In this document: positions 16,597 through 25,554 of the stretch, one piece after another
Layout of the letters: the number at the start of each line of letters is the position of its first letter
Position numbering within the stretch: the first letter of the stretch is position 1
Origin: Rhizobium leguminosarum
GTDB taxonomy: Bacteria > Pseudomonadota > Alphaproteobacteria > Rhizobiales > Rhizobiaceae
DNA: 64,000 nt
Direction of reading: 5' to 3'
Assembly: GCF_001679785.1 (NCBI RefSeq)
Contig: NZ_CP016286.1
Location: 2,418,001-2,482,000 of the forward strand
The notes under the pieces: model-generated
Database searches by the model: none
Told to the model about the DNA's origin: nothing
The model's input: the letters and a program-made list of their open reading frames with translations, nothing else
Translations under genes and position numbers: made by a program

Positions 16597-19077
16597 ATGA
16601 GCAATAGTTTCGACGATATGCCCTTCTTCGACGAAGAGCCGGGCGAGATGGCGCGCAAGCCGCAGCCGCCTGCCGCCCCCGCCGAAAGGGCGCCCGTCTC
16701 CGGTGGCGGCATCGCGGCGCGCGCCATGGCGGCTCGCGACGGCGGCAAGCGGCCGGATTATCTCGCAGGGCTGAACCCCGAACAGACCGAAGCCGTCGAA
16801 ACGCTGGAAGGCCCGGTCCTCGTGCTCGCCGGCGCCGGCACCGGCAAGACCCGCGTACTGACGACCCGCATTGCCCATATCCTCAATACCGGCCGCGCTT
16901 TTCCCTCGCAGATCCTCGCCGTCACCTTCACCAACAAGGCTGCCCGCGAGATGAAGGAGCGTATCGCGTTGCTCGTCGGCGGCGCCGTCGAAGGCATGCC
17001 CTGGCTCGGAACCTTCCATTCGATCGGCGTCAAACTTCTGCGCCGCCACGGCGAACTCGTCGGCCTGCGTTCCGATTTCACTATTCTCGATACCGACGAC
17101 GTCGTCCGCCTGATCAAGCAGATCATCCAGGCCGAAGGCCTCGACGACAAGCGCTGGCCGGCCAAGCAGTTCGCCGGCATGATCGACACCTGGAAGAACA
17201 AGGGTCTCGGCCCCGCCGATATTCCCGAGGGCGACGCCCGCGCCTTTGCCAATGGCCGCGGCCGCGATCTCTATTTCGCCTATCAGGCGCGCCTGACGAC
17301 GCTGAACGCCTGCGATTTCGGCGATCTGCTGATGCATCCGATCACGATCTTCCGCAAGAACCCGGATCTCTTGAAGGAATATCACGGCCGCTTCCGCTAT
17401 ATCCTCGTCGACGAGTACCAGGACACCAACACCGCCCAGTACATGTGGCTCAGGCTTCTCGCCCAGCGCTCCAAGGGCGAGCCGCAGAACGTCTGCTGCG
17501 TCGGCGACGACGATCAGTCGATCTATGGCTGGCGCGGTGCGGAGGTCGACAATATCCTGCGCTTCGAGAAGGATTTCCCCGGCGCCAAGGTCATCAAGCT
17601 CGAGCGCAATTACCGTTCGACCGAACATATCCTCGGGGCCGCCGCCCATCTGATCGCCCATAATGAGGGTCGCCTCGGCAAGACGCTGTTCACCGACCGC
17701 TCCGATCCGGACGATGTCAAGGTGCAGGTCCACGCCTCCTGGGATTCGGAAGAGGAGGCCCGCGCCATCGGCGAGGAGATCGAGCAGCTCCAGCGCGGCA
17801 AGCATCTGTTGAACGACATGGCGATCCTCGTGCGCGCCTCCTTCCAGATGCGCGAATTCGAAGACCGCTTCGTCACTCTCGGCCTCAACTATCGCGTCAT
17901 CGGCGGCCCGCGCTTCTACGAGCGCCTCGAGATCCGCGATGCCATGGCCTATTTCCGCCTGGTTGCTCAAGCCTCTGACGACCTCGCTTTCGAACGCATC
18001 ATCAACACCCCGAAGCGCGGCCTCGGCGATACGACCGTGCGGGCGCTGCACGACTATGCCCGTGCCCGGGATATCCCGATGCTTGCGGCAGCCGCCGACA
18101 TCATCGAGACGGACGAGCTGAAGCCGAAGGCGCGAAAAGCGCTCTTCGACGTGATTCAATCTTTCCGCCGATGGCAGGAACTGCTTGAAAACACGCCGCA
18201 TACCGAACTTGCCGAGCAGATCCTCGAAGAGTCCGGCTATACCGACATGTGGAAGAACGACAAGAGCGCTGAAGCCCCCGGCCGCCTCGAAAACCTCAAG
18301 GAACTGATCCGCTCGATGGAAAGCTTCGAGTCGATGCGCGGCTTCCTCGAACACGTCTCCCTGGTGATGGATGCCGAGACCAACGAGAACCTCGACGCCG
18401 TCTCGATCATGACGCTGCACTCGGCCAAGGGCCTGGAATTCGACACCGTCTTCCTGCCGGGCTGGGAGGAAGGCCTCTTCCCGCACCAGCGCTCGCTGGA
18501 TGAGAGCGGCCGCGCCGGCCTGGAGGAGGAACGCCGCCTCGCCTATGTCGGCATCACCCGCGCCAAGCACCGCTGCCACATCTGGTTCGTCTCCAACCGC
18601 CGCATCCATGGCCTCTGGCAATCGACCCTGCCCTCGCGTTTCCTCGACGAACTGCCGGAAACCCATGTCGAGGTCGCCGCAATGGAGCAGAGCTACGGCG
18701 GGTATGGCCGCGGCGGCTACGGCCAGTCCCGCTTCGACAAGGCCGAACCCTTCGCCAACTCCTATTCCACTCCCGGCTGGAAACGCGCCCAGGCCAACAA
18801 GACCGACGCTACGCGCGACAATTGGGGCACCCGCTCCGGCCACGCCGTCGAACGCATCGGCTATGGCGAAAGCGGCCCGAAGGGGCGCACGATCGAAGGC
18901 GAACTGGTGGCGAAATCGACCTCGTCGGAACCGTCGAGATTCACCCTCGGCGATCGCGTATTCCACCTGAAGTTCGGCAACGGCAACATCACGGGCATCG
19001 AAGGCAACAAGCTGACGATCGAGTTCGATCGGGCCGGACAGAAACGGGTGCTGGACGGATTTGTCGAGCGCGTGTGA
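16597..19077 (+). CDS. uvrD: UvrD/PcrA-type ATP-dependent DNA helicase
   Basis: 826-residue superfamily 1A helicase. Walker A GAGTGKTR at 79-86, motif Ia (ILAVTFTNKAAREMKERI), motif II (ILVDEYQDTNTAQY), motif III (VCCVGDDDQSIYGWRGA), motif IV (KLERNYRST), motif V (SIMTLHSAKGLEFDTVFL) and motif VI (RLAYVGITRAKH) are all present. A 60-residue Pro/Ala-rich N-terminal extension and a Gly/Tyr-rich segment (YGGYGRGGYGQ) precede a C-terminal Tudor-like tail (DRVFHLKFGNGNITGIEGNK) known in PcrA/UvrD. It unwinds 3'-to-5' in nucleotide excision and mismatch repair. The whole antisense strand is also open but is a codon-bias shadow. Confidence 0.92.
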   Translation: MSNSFDDMPFFDEEPGEMARKPQPPAAPAERAPVSGGGIAARAMAARDGGKRPDYLAGLNPEQTEAVETLEGPVLVLAGAGTGKTRVLTTRIAHILNTGRAFPSQILAVTFTNKAAREMKERIALLVGGAVEGMPWLGTFHSIGVKLLRRHGELVGLRSDFTILDTDDVVRLIKQIIQAEGLDDKRWPAKQFAGMIDTWKNKGLGPADIPEGDARAFANGRGRDLYFAYQARLTTLNACDFGDLLMHPITIFRKNPDLLKEYHGRFRYILVDEYQDTNTAQYMWLRLLAQRSKGEPQNVCCVGDDDQSIYGWRGAEVDNILRFEKDFPGAKVIKLERNYRSTEHILGAAAHLIAHNEGRLGKTLFTDRSDPDDVKVQVHASWDSEEEARAIGEEIEQLQRGKHLLNDMAILVRASFQMREFEDRFVTLGLNYRVIGGPRFYERLEIRDAMAYFRLVAQASDDLAFERIINTPKRGLGDTTVRALHDYARARDIPMLAAAADIIETDELKPKARKALFDVIQSFRRWQELLENTPHTELAEQILEESGYTDMWKNDKSAEAPGRLENLKELIRSMESFESMRGFLEHVSLVMDAETNENLDAVSIMTLHSAKGLEFDTVFLPGWEEGLFPHQRSLDESGRAGLEEERRLAYVGITRAKHRCHIWFVSNRRIHGLWQSTLPSRFLDELPETHVEVAAMEQSYGGYGRGGYGQSRFDKAEPFANSYSTPGWKRAQANKTDATRDNWGTRSGHAVERIGYGESGPKGRTIEGELVAKSTSSEPSRFTLGDRVFHLKFGNGNITGIEGNKLTIEFDRAGQKRVLDGFVERV

Positions 19078-19104
19078 CCTCGCGTCAGCATGACGCGAAA
19101 AGGC

Positions 19105-19452
19105 TTACCCGAGCATCCGCATTCTTCCGAGCCCGAGAATATCGTTGACGAGCGCGATGCCCATGCCCGCGGCGACGATTCCCAATCCGATCAGAAAGAG
19201 CCGGCGAGATCGGTCATATTTGGTGGCAAACAGGGAATCCCGCGCCAGCAAATCGGCAAAGACCTTCACCTGGATGGCGATGCCCACGGTCAGGAACAGC
19301 ATCGGCAGGATATCGATGCGGCTCCAGTCATTGGGATTGGAAACCCAGACACTGATGAAATTGAGCGAGAAGCCAAGGATGATCCCGGCCGCCGTCAGCG
19401 ATCCGTTGCGAAACGTCGCATCGATCTTTTCGTCGGGATTCGGCTCTGACAT
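19105..19452 (-). CDS. Small integral membrane protein of unknown function
   Basis: 115 residues with three or four hydrophobic segments (LTAAGIILGFSLNFISVWV; ILPMLFLTVGIAIQVKVFADLL; LFLIGLGIVAAGMGIALVNDI) and a short acidic N-terminus. I do not recognise a named family. It is convergent with uvrD, 27 bp away, and transcribed alone. The start MSEPNPDEK is an ATG with no clear upstream alternative. Confidence 0.65.
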   Translation of the reverse strand: MSEPNPDEKIDATFRNGSLTAAGIILGFSLNFISVWVSNPNDWSRIDILPMLFLTVGIAIQVKVFADLLARDSLFATKYDRSRRLFLIGLGIVAAGMGIALVNDILGLGRMRMLG

Positions 19453-19824
19453 GGCTTTGCTTCCGGCTTGTTTCCAGGGGTAAGAAAGGCAGAAATCATG
19501 ACCCGGAGCAAGGTCGGCCTGACGTCACCTCTCGCAGAAAGCAGACGAAATGCCGCAGCCGCGCAAACCCGGGCACTCCGCCCATAGCTCGTCCGCACTG
19601 CGTTACGGCAATTTCGGGTCAACACCGGCATGGATTTAATCGCGCTCAGACACCGATCGCCCCGTCAACTCTCGCAATGATCGTATTAGAGTGCTCTGTT
19701 TTGGTGACTTAGTACCGCTAGTGCCAGAATTAACACTTGCGCGTCCGCGCCTGGAAATCCACTAGTTGATCCATTCGGTGTGCTTGGCGTCTTACACTGC
19801 AATAAAGCGAAGGGATTGGCCTTG
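19453..19824. other. 372-bp intergenic region, divergent promoters
   Basis: Lies between the membrane protein gene (minus) and pncA (plus), so it should hold both promoters. I see no ORF with coding character and no terminator-type hairpin. Confidence 0.4.
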
Positions 19825-20451
19825 ATGAAAGCGCTGCTGCTCGTCGACATTCAAAACGGCTTCTGTCCGGGCGGCAATCTACCGGTGCCGGAGGGCGACA
19901 AGGTTGTTCCCGTCGCAAACAGACTGATCGACAGCGGCAAATACGATCTGATCGTCGCCTCGCAGGACTGGCATCCGCTGGGCCACGGCAGCTTCGCCTC
20001 CGCCCATCCCGGTGCCTCCCCCTTCGAGATGGGAGAACTTTCGGGCAAGCCGCAGATGATGTGGCCTGATCACTGCATTCAGGGTACGCTCGATGCCGAA
20101 CTGCACCCCGAGCTCAAATCCGAAGAGATCGACCTGATCCAGCAGAAGGGCGAGGATCCTGATATCGACAGTTATTCGGCCTTCCGCGACAATGACCGCG
20201 ATGCCACGACCGGCCTTTCCGACTTCCTCGAGGATCAGGGCGTCACCGACCTCGACGTTTGCGGGCTGGCGACCGACTATTGCGTCAAGTTCTCCGCGCT
20301 CGACGCACTGGAAATGATGCCCGGTGTTCGCGTGCGCTTCATCGAGGATGCAAGCCGCGGCATCACTCCCGAAGGCGTCGCCGCCGCCATAGAGGAAATG
20401 CGGGCGCATGGCATCGCGATCATCGACAGCGCCAAGGTCGTGGCCGGCTGA
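19825..20451 (+). CDS. pncA: Nicotinamidase / pyrazinamidase
   Basis: 208 residues. Converts nicotinamide to nicotinate and ammonia in NAD salvage, in the cytoplasm. All key residues are visible: triad Asp8 (LLVDIQNGF), Lys108 (IQQKGED) and Cys153 (GLATDYCVKFSA); metal ligands Asp48, His50 (SQDWHPLGH) and His83 (WPDHCIQGT). The open frame runs upstream to 19780 but the family starts at MKALLLVDIQ, the ATG at 19825. Transcribed alone, 95 bp before the RibD-like gene. Confidence 0.95.
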   Translation: MKALLLVDIQNGFCPGGNLPVPEGDKVVPVANRLIDSGKYDLIVASQDWHPLGHGSFASAHPGASPFEMGELSGKPQMMWPDHCIQGTLDAELHPELKSEEIDLIQQKGEDPDIDSYSAFRDNDRDATTGLSDFLEDQGVTDLDVCGLATDYCVKFSALDALEMMPGVRVRFIEDASRGITPEGVAAAIEEMRAHGIAIIDSAKVVAG

Positions 20452-20546
20452 TTGAGATCAGCGACAAAAGGCAATGTGGCGGATGTCGGATCGGCACAGG
20501 TCCATTCGTCCTTGGCTCTGAACACACCAATCATGGGAGTTGAGAG

Positions 20547-21212
20547 ATGAGAAAGCTTGTTACCGCAGCCTTCGTGAGCTTGGATGGCGTCATGCAAGCG
20601 CCGGGCGCGCCGCAGGAAGATTCGACCGGCGGCTTCACCCTTGGCGGCTGGACCGTCAATTACTGGGACGAGTCGATGGGCAGTTTCATGGACGGGAATT
20701 TTACCGACCCCTTCGCGCTGGTGCTCGGCCGCAAGACCTACGAGATCTTTGCCGCGCACTGGCCCTTCGTCGGCAAAGACGATCCCATCGGAAAAGCCTT
20801 CAATGCCGCGACCAAATATGTCGCGACCACTTCCGCCGAGCCGCTCACCTGGGAAAATTCCGTTGCGTTGCGCGGCGATGCCGCCGCGGAAATCGCCCGC
20901 TTGAAGCAGGAGGACGGTCCCGACCTCCTGACGCAGGGCAGCAGTGGTCTGCTGCAAACCTTGTTGGCGCACGACCTGATCGATGAACTCCGGCTCCTGA
21001 CCTTCCCGCTCATCCTTGGCCCCGGCAAGCGCTTGTTCGGCAAGGGCGCCAGGCCGGAAGCGCTGAAGCTCACGGCCAACTCGGTATCGACGACCGGCGT
21101 CGTCATGAGCGTCTACGAGCGCGCCGGCGCAATCAAGACAGGCACGTTCGAGCTGGCGCAGCCCTCGGAGGCAGAAATCGCCCGCCGGGAGCGGATGAAG
21201 CGCGAGGGCTGA
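20547..21212 (+). CDS. RibD C-terminal / dihydrofolate reductase-like protein
   Basis: 221 residues with the DHFR-like NADPH-binding fold of the RibD C-terminal family: MRKLVTAAFVSLDGVMQAPG at the N-terminus, LVLGRKTYEIFAAHWP, and the C-terminal LIDELRLLTFPLILGPGKRLF. Members of this stand-alone group are common in soil bacteria but their substrates are mostly unknown; it is not the riboflavin enzyme itself, because the deaminase domain is missing. A GGGAGTTGAG stretch precedes the ATG. Confidence 0.85.
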   Translation: MRKLVTAAFVSLDGVMQAPGAPQEDSTGGFTLGGWTVNYWDESMGSFMDGNFTDPFALVLGRKTYEIFAAHWPFVGKDDPIGKAFNAATKYVATTSAEPLTWENSVALRGDAAAEIARLKQEDGPDLLTQGSSGLLQTLLAHDLIDELRLLTFPLILGPGKRLFGKGARPEALKLTANSVSTTGVVMSVYERAGAIKTGTFELAQPSEAEIARRERMKREG

Positions 21213-21268
21213 ATGCCTCTGCGTTCTGCGATTGCGGGCCGCGACGCCACCGCGTCCCGTTTATGAAC

Positions 21269-21355
21269 TACAGCGCCGCGTTCAGACGCGCAAAGGACGC
21301 TATAGAACTTGAATTACTGCACAATTTTATCCTCAAATCGATTCCGATTTAAGGG
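21269..21355. repeat. Dispersed rhizobial repeat, copy A (truncated)
   Basis: CGCCGCG..CAGACGCGCAAAGGACGCT, then CTTGAATTACTGCA and AAATCGATTCCGATTT, in the same order as copies at 45325-45432 (reverse orientation) and 62366-62432. The right arm of the terminal hairpin is cut short. The right end overlaps the stop codon of the DUF2164 gene. Confidence 0.75.
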
Positions 21356-21612
21356 ACAGTATCCTTGTTCTTGTCGTCTCGCTCCAGCAGATAGATGTCC
21401 TCGGCCAGGTCCTCCATCTTCCTCAGAAGCGCCGCATGCGCATCGCGAAGGCCCTGATTGTAATAATGGGCTCCGATCTCATCCGCGAAGAAATCGAGCA
21501 GGAATTCCGCCGGCAGCACGCCGATCGGCTGGTCGAGCTCCGCCTCGAAATAGCGGCGAATACTGGCAACGATCATCGCCTTCGCCTCCTTCGAAAATTC
21601 GATCTTCTTCAT
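21349..21612 (-). CDS. DUF2164 family protein
   Basis: 87 residues. EFSKEAKAMIVASIRRYFEA and ELDQPIGVLPAEFLLDFFAD, then EIGAHYYNQGLRDAHAALLR, are the conserved blocks of DUF2164. No function is known for this soluble family. AGGCAACC precedes the ATG. The stop codon lies within the dispersed repeat at its 3' side, so the last few residues may have been changed by the repeat's insertion (inference). Confidence 0.85.
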   Translation of the reverse strand: MKKIEFSKEAKAMIVASIRRYFEAELDQPIGVLPAEFLLDFFADEIGAHYYNQGLRDAHAALLRKMEDLAEDIYLLERDDKNKDTVP

Positions 21613-21744
21613 GGTTGCCTCTTTATCGAATGTGATCGGGAGTTTGATGGTTCAGCGAAATCGATTGGTCAATCAATGAAATTCAATTGCCGTCGCAGGC
21701 CGTAGACCATAAGGGAAAACCTGAATTCCAAAAGGAAAGATCAC

Positions 21745-22476
21745 ATGAATCGCGCCGACTTTGTTGAAGGTTTGCGGGGTGGCTCCGCCGTTGCGCTGGC
21801 ATCGGCACCCTTTGGTGCCCTGTTCGGAGCGCTTGCGGTCGAAAACGGCATGTCGCTCTCCGAAGCCGCCTTCATGAGCGCCACCGTCTATGCCGGCGCC
21901 AGCCAGATGGTCGGCATCGAACTCTTCGGTCACAATGTCCACGCATGGCTGATCGTGCTGTCGATCCTCGCCGTCAATTTCCGCCACGTGCTCTATTCGG
22001 CGGCGCTGGCCCGCTACATCGGCCATTTTACGCCGGTGCAGAAATTCTTCACCTTCTTCCTGCTCGTCGATCCGCAATTTGCTGAAGCGGTGAAGCGCGG
22101 CGAGTCCGGCCGGCAACTCACCTTTGCCTGGTATCTCGGATTCGGCATCATTATCTACATTCCCTGGGTGCTGATCAGCATCGCCGGCGGCATGCTCGGC
22201 GGCTTCATCGGCGATCCCAAGGCCGTCGGCCTCGACATCCTGCTACCGGCCTATTTTCTCGGCATCGTCCTCGGCTTCCGCAAGCGAGACAATTTCCTGC
22301 CCGTGGCGCTCGTCAGCGCTGTGGCTTCCGTGCTCGCCTACCGCTATGTCGGCTCGCCCTGGCATGTCAGCCTCGGTGCTGCCGTCGGCATCCTGCTCGC
22401 CGCCGTGCTGCCTTTGCCGCCGCAAGAGGCTGATCTCGAAGCCGACGCCATTCAATCCGAAGTGCACGAGGTCTAA
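21745..22476 (+). CDS. azlC: AzlC-family branched-chain amino acid exporter subunit
   Basis: 243-residue inner membrane protein. The AzlC signature starts the protein (FVEGLRGGSAVALASAPFGA, LFGALAVENGMSLSEAAFMS) followed by AGASQMVGIELFG and RHVLYSAALARYIGH. With AzlD, encoded three bases downstream, it forms a two-component exporter for branched-chain amino acids and analogues (family knowledge from B. subtilis AzlCD and C. glutamicum BrnFE). AAAGGAAA precedes the ATG. No Lrp-type regulator adjoins it. Confidence 0.92.
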   Translation: MNRADFVEGLRGGSAVALASAPFGALFGALAVENGMSLSEAAFMSATVYAGASQMVGIELFGHNVHAWLIVLSILAVNFRHVLYSAALARYIGHFTPVQKFFTFFLLVDPQFAEAVKRGESGRQLTFAWYLGFGIIIYIPWVLISIAGGMLGGFIGDPKAVGLDILLPAYFLGIVLGFRKRDNFLPVALVSAVASVLAYRYVGSPWHVSLGAAVGILLAAVLPLPPQEADLEADAIQSEVHEV

Positions 22477-22479
22477 GCC

Positions 22480-22788
22480 ATGGAATTTGATCTTCACATG
22501 GCGCTCGTCATCCTCGCCGCAGCCGCCGCCACCTTCGCCACTCGCATCGGCGGCTATATCCTCATCACCCGAATGAAGAGCATTCCACCGCGCATGGAGG
22601 CGGCGCTGAATGCCGTGCCGGCCGCCGTGCTAACGACGCTGGTCGCACCCGCCTTCTTCATCGGCGGTTGGGAATCGAAGCTGGCGCTGATCGTCGCCCT
22701 CTTCATCGGCCTGCGCTTCACCCATACATGGATGCTGGTCGCCGCGTGGATCGTTGTGATGACCTGGCGCCACACGATCGGCGCCTGA
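22480..22788 (+). CDS. azlD: AzlD-family exporter small subunit
   Basis: 102 residues with three to four membrane helices (HMALVILAAAAATFATRIGG, AALNAVPAAVLTTLVAPAFF, LALIVALFIGLRFTHTW). It is the small partner of AzlC; the stop-to-start gap of three bases implies co-translation. Ends with WRHTIGA. Confidence 0.92.
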   Translation: MEFDLHMALVILAAAAATFATRIGGYILITRMKSIPPRMEAALNAVPAAVLTTLVAPAFFIGGWESKLALIVALFIGLRFTHTWMLVAAWIVVMTWRHTIGA

Positions 22789-22855
22789 GCACCGGCCCGA
22801 AAGCCGGCGTAGAATTCAAGGTGTTACGCGTCGCCAAGGCTGTAATGCCGCTTTC

Positions 22856-24691
22856 TCAATATTCCAGCGGCAGCGTCGCGTTTTCGAGCCACGCCCTGAC
22901 ATCGTGATCGTGGATGAGCGGCATCAGCGCCTCACATGTGCGGCGATGATAGTCATTGAACCAGTGCAGCTCGTCATGGGTCAGAAGCTCGGGAATAACG
23001 AGGCTGCGGTCGATCGGGCAGAAAGTCAGCGTCTCGAATCCGAGCATTGGCGCATCGCCGCCCTCGATCTCTTCGGCAGCGCGCACATAGATCAGGTTCT
23101 CGATGCGGATGCCGAAGCTGCCGGGCCGGTAATAGCCAGGCTCGTTCGAAAGGATCATGCCGGGCAGCAGTTCCTGCGTCGACAGCCTGGAGATGCGCTG
23201 CGGCCCCTCATGCACCGAGAGATAGGAGCCGACGCCGTGGCCTGTGCCATGGGCGAAATCGGCCCCTGCCCGCCACAGCGCGATACGCGCCAGCGGATCG
23301 AGGTCGCAGCCGCGCGTGCCCTTCGGGAAACGCGCCGTGCTGATCCCGATCATCCCCTTCAGCACCAGCGTGAAGAAGCGCCGATGCTCCTCCGAGACTG
23401 CGCCGATGCCGACGGTGCGGGTGATGTCGGTCGTCCCGTTGATATATTGCGCGCCGGAATCGATCAGGAAGAGTTCGCCGGCTTCGATCATCCGGTTGGT
23501 CTCGGTCGTCACGCGGTAATGCATGATCGCCGCATGTTCGCCGGCGCCCGAAATCGTGTCGAAGGAAATGTCCTTCAGCGGGTTCTGCATGCTCTGGCCG
23601 ACGCGGGCGCGCGCCGCTTCGAGATGCTCGGCAGCAGCGATTTCGCTCACCGTGCCGGGCTTCGTCTGCGACAGCCAATAAAGGAATTCCACCATCGCCG
23701 CTCCGTCCTGCAGATGCGCGGCGGCCGAGCCGTTGATCTCGACGTCGTTCTTCACTGCGCGCGGCAACTTGGCGGGATCGGCGCCCTCCACCACTTCGCC
23801 GCCCGCCTTGCGGATGATCTCGGCCAGCGCATAGGCGGCAATGTCAGGGTCGATCAGCACGCGGCCGCCATCCCGGGAAACGGCGGCGAGCTTTTCTTCC
23901 AGCGCCGAGGGCGGCAGCTGCGTGCAGATCTGCGCGAGATAGGCCTCGGGCTCGATGCCGGTCTTGCGCTTGTCGAGAAAGATTTCGGCCCGGCCGTCGG
24001 CATGGATGACGGCGCGCGCCAGCGGATGCGGCGTGTGCGGCACATCGGCGCCACGGATATTGAAGGTCCAGGCGACCGAAGAGGGATCGGCGATCAGCAC
24101 CGCCGCAAGGTTCTTCTTTGAAAGATCCGTGGCGATCGTCGCGATCTTCTCTCTGGCCAGCACGCCGGCCTGCGCGACGTTCTGGATGCTGACCGCGCCG
24201 AGCGGCTCGGCCGGCCGGTCGGCCCAAAGCCTGTCGAGCGGATTGTGCGGCAGGAAGACCAGCGTGCCGCCGATCTCCGACAGCGCCCTTTCCAAACGGC
24301 GCACCTCGGCGCCTGCATGCAGCCATGGGTCGATGCCGAGCCGCAGGCCCTTGGCTCCGTTTGCGGCAAGCCAGACATGCGGCGGCTCGTTGACGAGATC
24401 GCCACCCGAAAAGACCGAACCGTCGACCTGTTCGGCAAGCTGCGTCACATAACGTCCGTCGACGAAGACGATCGCCTGCGTGCGCAGGATGAGCGCAATG
24501 CCGGCCGAGCCGGTAAAGCCCGTCAGCCATGCCAAGCGCTCCGAACATGCGGGGACATATTCGCCGTTGAATTCATCGGCGCGCGGCACGAGGAAGGCGT
24601 CGATGCCGAGCGAATCGAAACTGGCGCGCAGCGCTGATACACGATCCCTGCCGAATTGCGGCGTGGAGGTAACCTCGAAAGACTGGAACAT
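22856..24691 (-). CDS. pepP: Xaa-Pro aminopeptidase (M24B family)
   Basis: 611 residues, the long three-domain form: two creatinase-like N-terminal domains, a pita-bread M24 catalytic domain and a C-terminal extension. Metal ligands are visible in LIDSGAQYINGTTDITRTVG (both Asp), HGTGHGVGSYLSVHEGP (His), LSNEPGYYRPGSFGIRIENL (both Glu). It removes N-terminal residues preceding proline in the cytoplasm. The frame is open to 24742 but the family begins at MFQSFEV; ribosome binding site weak. It lies next to prmA, separated by the 57-residue gene and a repeat. Confidence 0.93.
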   Translation of the reverse strand: MFQSFEVTSTPQFGRDRVSALRASFDSLGIDAFLVPRADEFNGEYVPACSERLAWLTGFTGSAGIALILRTQAIVFVDGRYVTQLAEQVDGSVFSGGDLVNEPPHVWLAANGAKGLRLGIDPWLHAGAEVRRLERALSEIGGTLVFLPHNPLDRLWADRPAEPLGAVSIQNVAQAGVLAREKIATIATDLSKKNLAAVLIADPSSVAWTFNIRGADVPHTPHPLARAVIHADGRAEIFLDKRKTGIEPEAYLAQICTQLPPSALEEKLAAVSRDGGRVLIDPDIAAYALAEIIRKAGGEVVEGADPAKLPRAVKNDVEINGSAAAHLQDGAAMVEFLYWLSQTKPGTVSEIAAAEHLEAARARVGQSMQNPLKDISFDTISGAGEHAAIMHYRVTTETNRMIEAGELFLIDSGAQYINGTTDITRTVGIGAVSEEHRRFFTLVLKGMIGISTARFPKGTRGCDLDPLARIALWRAGADFAHGTGHGVGSYLSVHEGPQRISRLSTQELLPGMILSNEPGYYRPGSFGIRIENLIYVRAAEEIEGGDAPMLGFETLTFCPIDRSLVIPELLTHDELHWFNDYHRRTCEALMPLIHDHDVRAWLENATLPLEY

Positions 24692-24814
24692 GCTGGAAAC
24701 CCGAATGATTGAGACGAATCCGGTTAATGGGATGCCGGCCATGTTAGCGAAATTTCAATCGATGGGGAGAAAAAGCGACAATACGAGTCGAAACGACTGG
24801 GACCGCTCAACATT

Positions 24815-24843
24815 TTGACAGAACCGTGACGCCAAAAGGTAAT
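24815..24843 (+). promoter_or_regulatory. Possible sigma-70 promoter for the 57-residue gene
   Basis: TTGACA at 24815-24820, 17-base spacer, GGTAAT at 24838-24843. The -35 is perfect; the -10 matches 4 of 6. It would give a leader of about 120 bases before the ATG at 24971. Confidence 0.4.
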
Positions 24844-24970
24844 TTGGCACGCTTTATGCATTGGCCGCATGGCTCCCATGAGCAAAACCCTCTGCCTCCG
24901 CATTTCAGAATAGCTATATAGGCGTCATCGAACGGTTCGCGATGAACCTGTAAATAAAGGAATTCTTGAA

Positions 24971-25144
24971 ATGACCGCCTCTCTCTCGCGCTTCGCGTAT
25001 AGCAGCCCGGTGCAGGCTGGCGAACGCCAGACCGTGCGTCACGTGATCGGCGCCCGCCGCCCGCAGAACGAGGACAGCCTCAAGCTGCTCGGCGCAGGCC
25101 AGCGTGCCACGCGCCACAAGGGCGCCCCCAGCTACGCGTTCTAA
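24971..25144 (+). CDS. Short basic protein of unknown function (57 residues)
   Basis: ATG with AAAGGAA eight bases upstream, encoding a small Arg/Ala-rich soluble protein that starts MTASLSRFAYSSPVQAGERQ and ends HKGAPSYAF. No membrane segment, cysteine or recognisable domain. Codon use is like that of the neighbours. A consensus-like promoter lies 130 bases upstream and a strong terminator 115 bases downstream, which supports a real transcript. I do not recognise the family. Confidence 0.6.
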   Translation: MTASLSRFAYSSPVQAGERQTVRHVIGARRPQNEDSLKLLGAGQRATRHKGAPSYAF

Positions 25145-25259
25145 GCCTGAAAGCCAGTCCGTCTCCTCCCTCCCGGACCGGCCTATTGGAATGCAGTAGA
25201 GCCCGCTTGAGCGCTCCTCCCCTTGAGCTCGCGGGCATTGACCGGATAGACCGGTCGAA

Positions 25260-25286
25260 GGCGGTGCCATCGGCACCGCCTTTTTT
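25260..25286 (+). terminator. Rho-independent terminator
   Basis: Perfect nine-base stem GGCGGTGCC / GGCACCGCC with a three-base ATC loop, followed by six T. It ends transcription from the 57-residue gene. A second, looser stem (GCCCGC .. GCGGGC, 25201-25236) precedes it. Confidence 0.9.
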
Positions 25287-25350
25287 GTTGTCTTCAACAA
25301 GGCTCACGGAGCGGCTCCGTTCCGATAACGCGGTGCGGCACCAGCCACCG

Positions 25351-25476
25351 CCCTGTGCTTGTCACAGGGATCCAGTGCGCCCAAGTCCTTGGGCGCGAGA
25401 AACTCTCGTCAAGCTCGTATGGATTCATTCACCGCGCCCGACGCGCGGTGGCTGGATCCCTGTGACAAGCACAGGG
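25351..25476. repeat. Mosaic palindromic element, copy 2 (RIME-like)
   Basis: Outer arms CCCTGTGCTTGTCACAGGG (25351-) and CCCTGTGACAAGCACAGGG (-25476) with inner hairpins GCGCCCAA..TTGGGCGC (25377-25396) and ACCGCGC..GCGCGGT (25431-25449). Same modules as at 2720-2853 but in inverted orientation. It occupies most of the 268 bp between the terminator and the 3' end of prmA. Confidence 0.8.
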
Positions 25477-25554
25477 AAGAGGGTGGGAGGAGGCGCGTTG
25501 CCTCAAGAGACGCATGCGTCGCAGGAGAAATCACCTGCTCACAGCCTTGAAAAC

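Noticed and set aside
16588..18966. 792-codon open frame on the minus strand opposite uvrD
   Set aside because: uvrD has all helicase motifs on the plus strand; the antisense protein is a low-complexity mirror (many GAG/VEA runs) caused by GC-rich codon bias.
19081..19097. Hairpin CGCGTCA/TGACGCG after uvrD as terminator
   Set aside because: Stem of seven with no T run on either strand; too weak to call.
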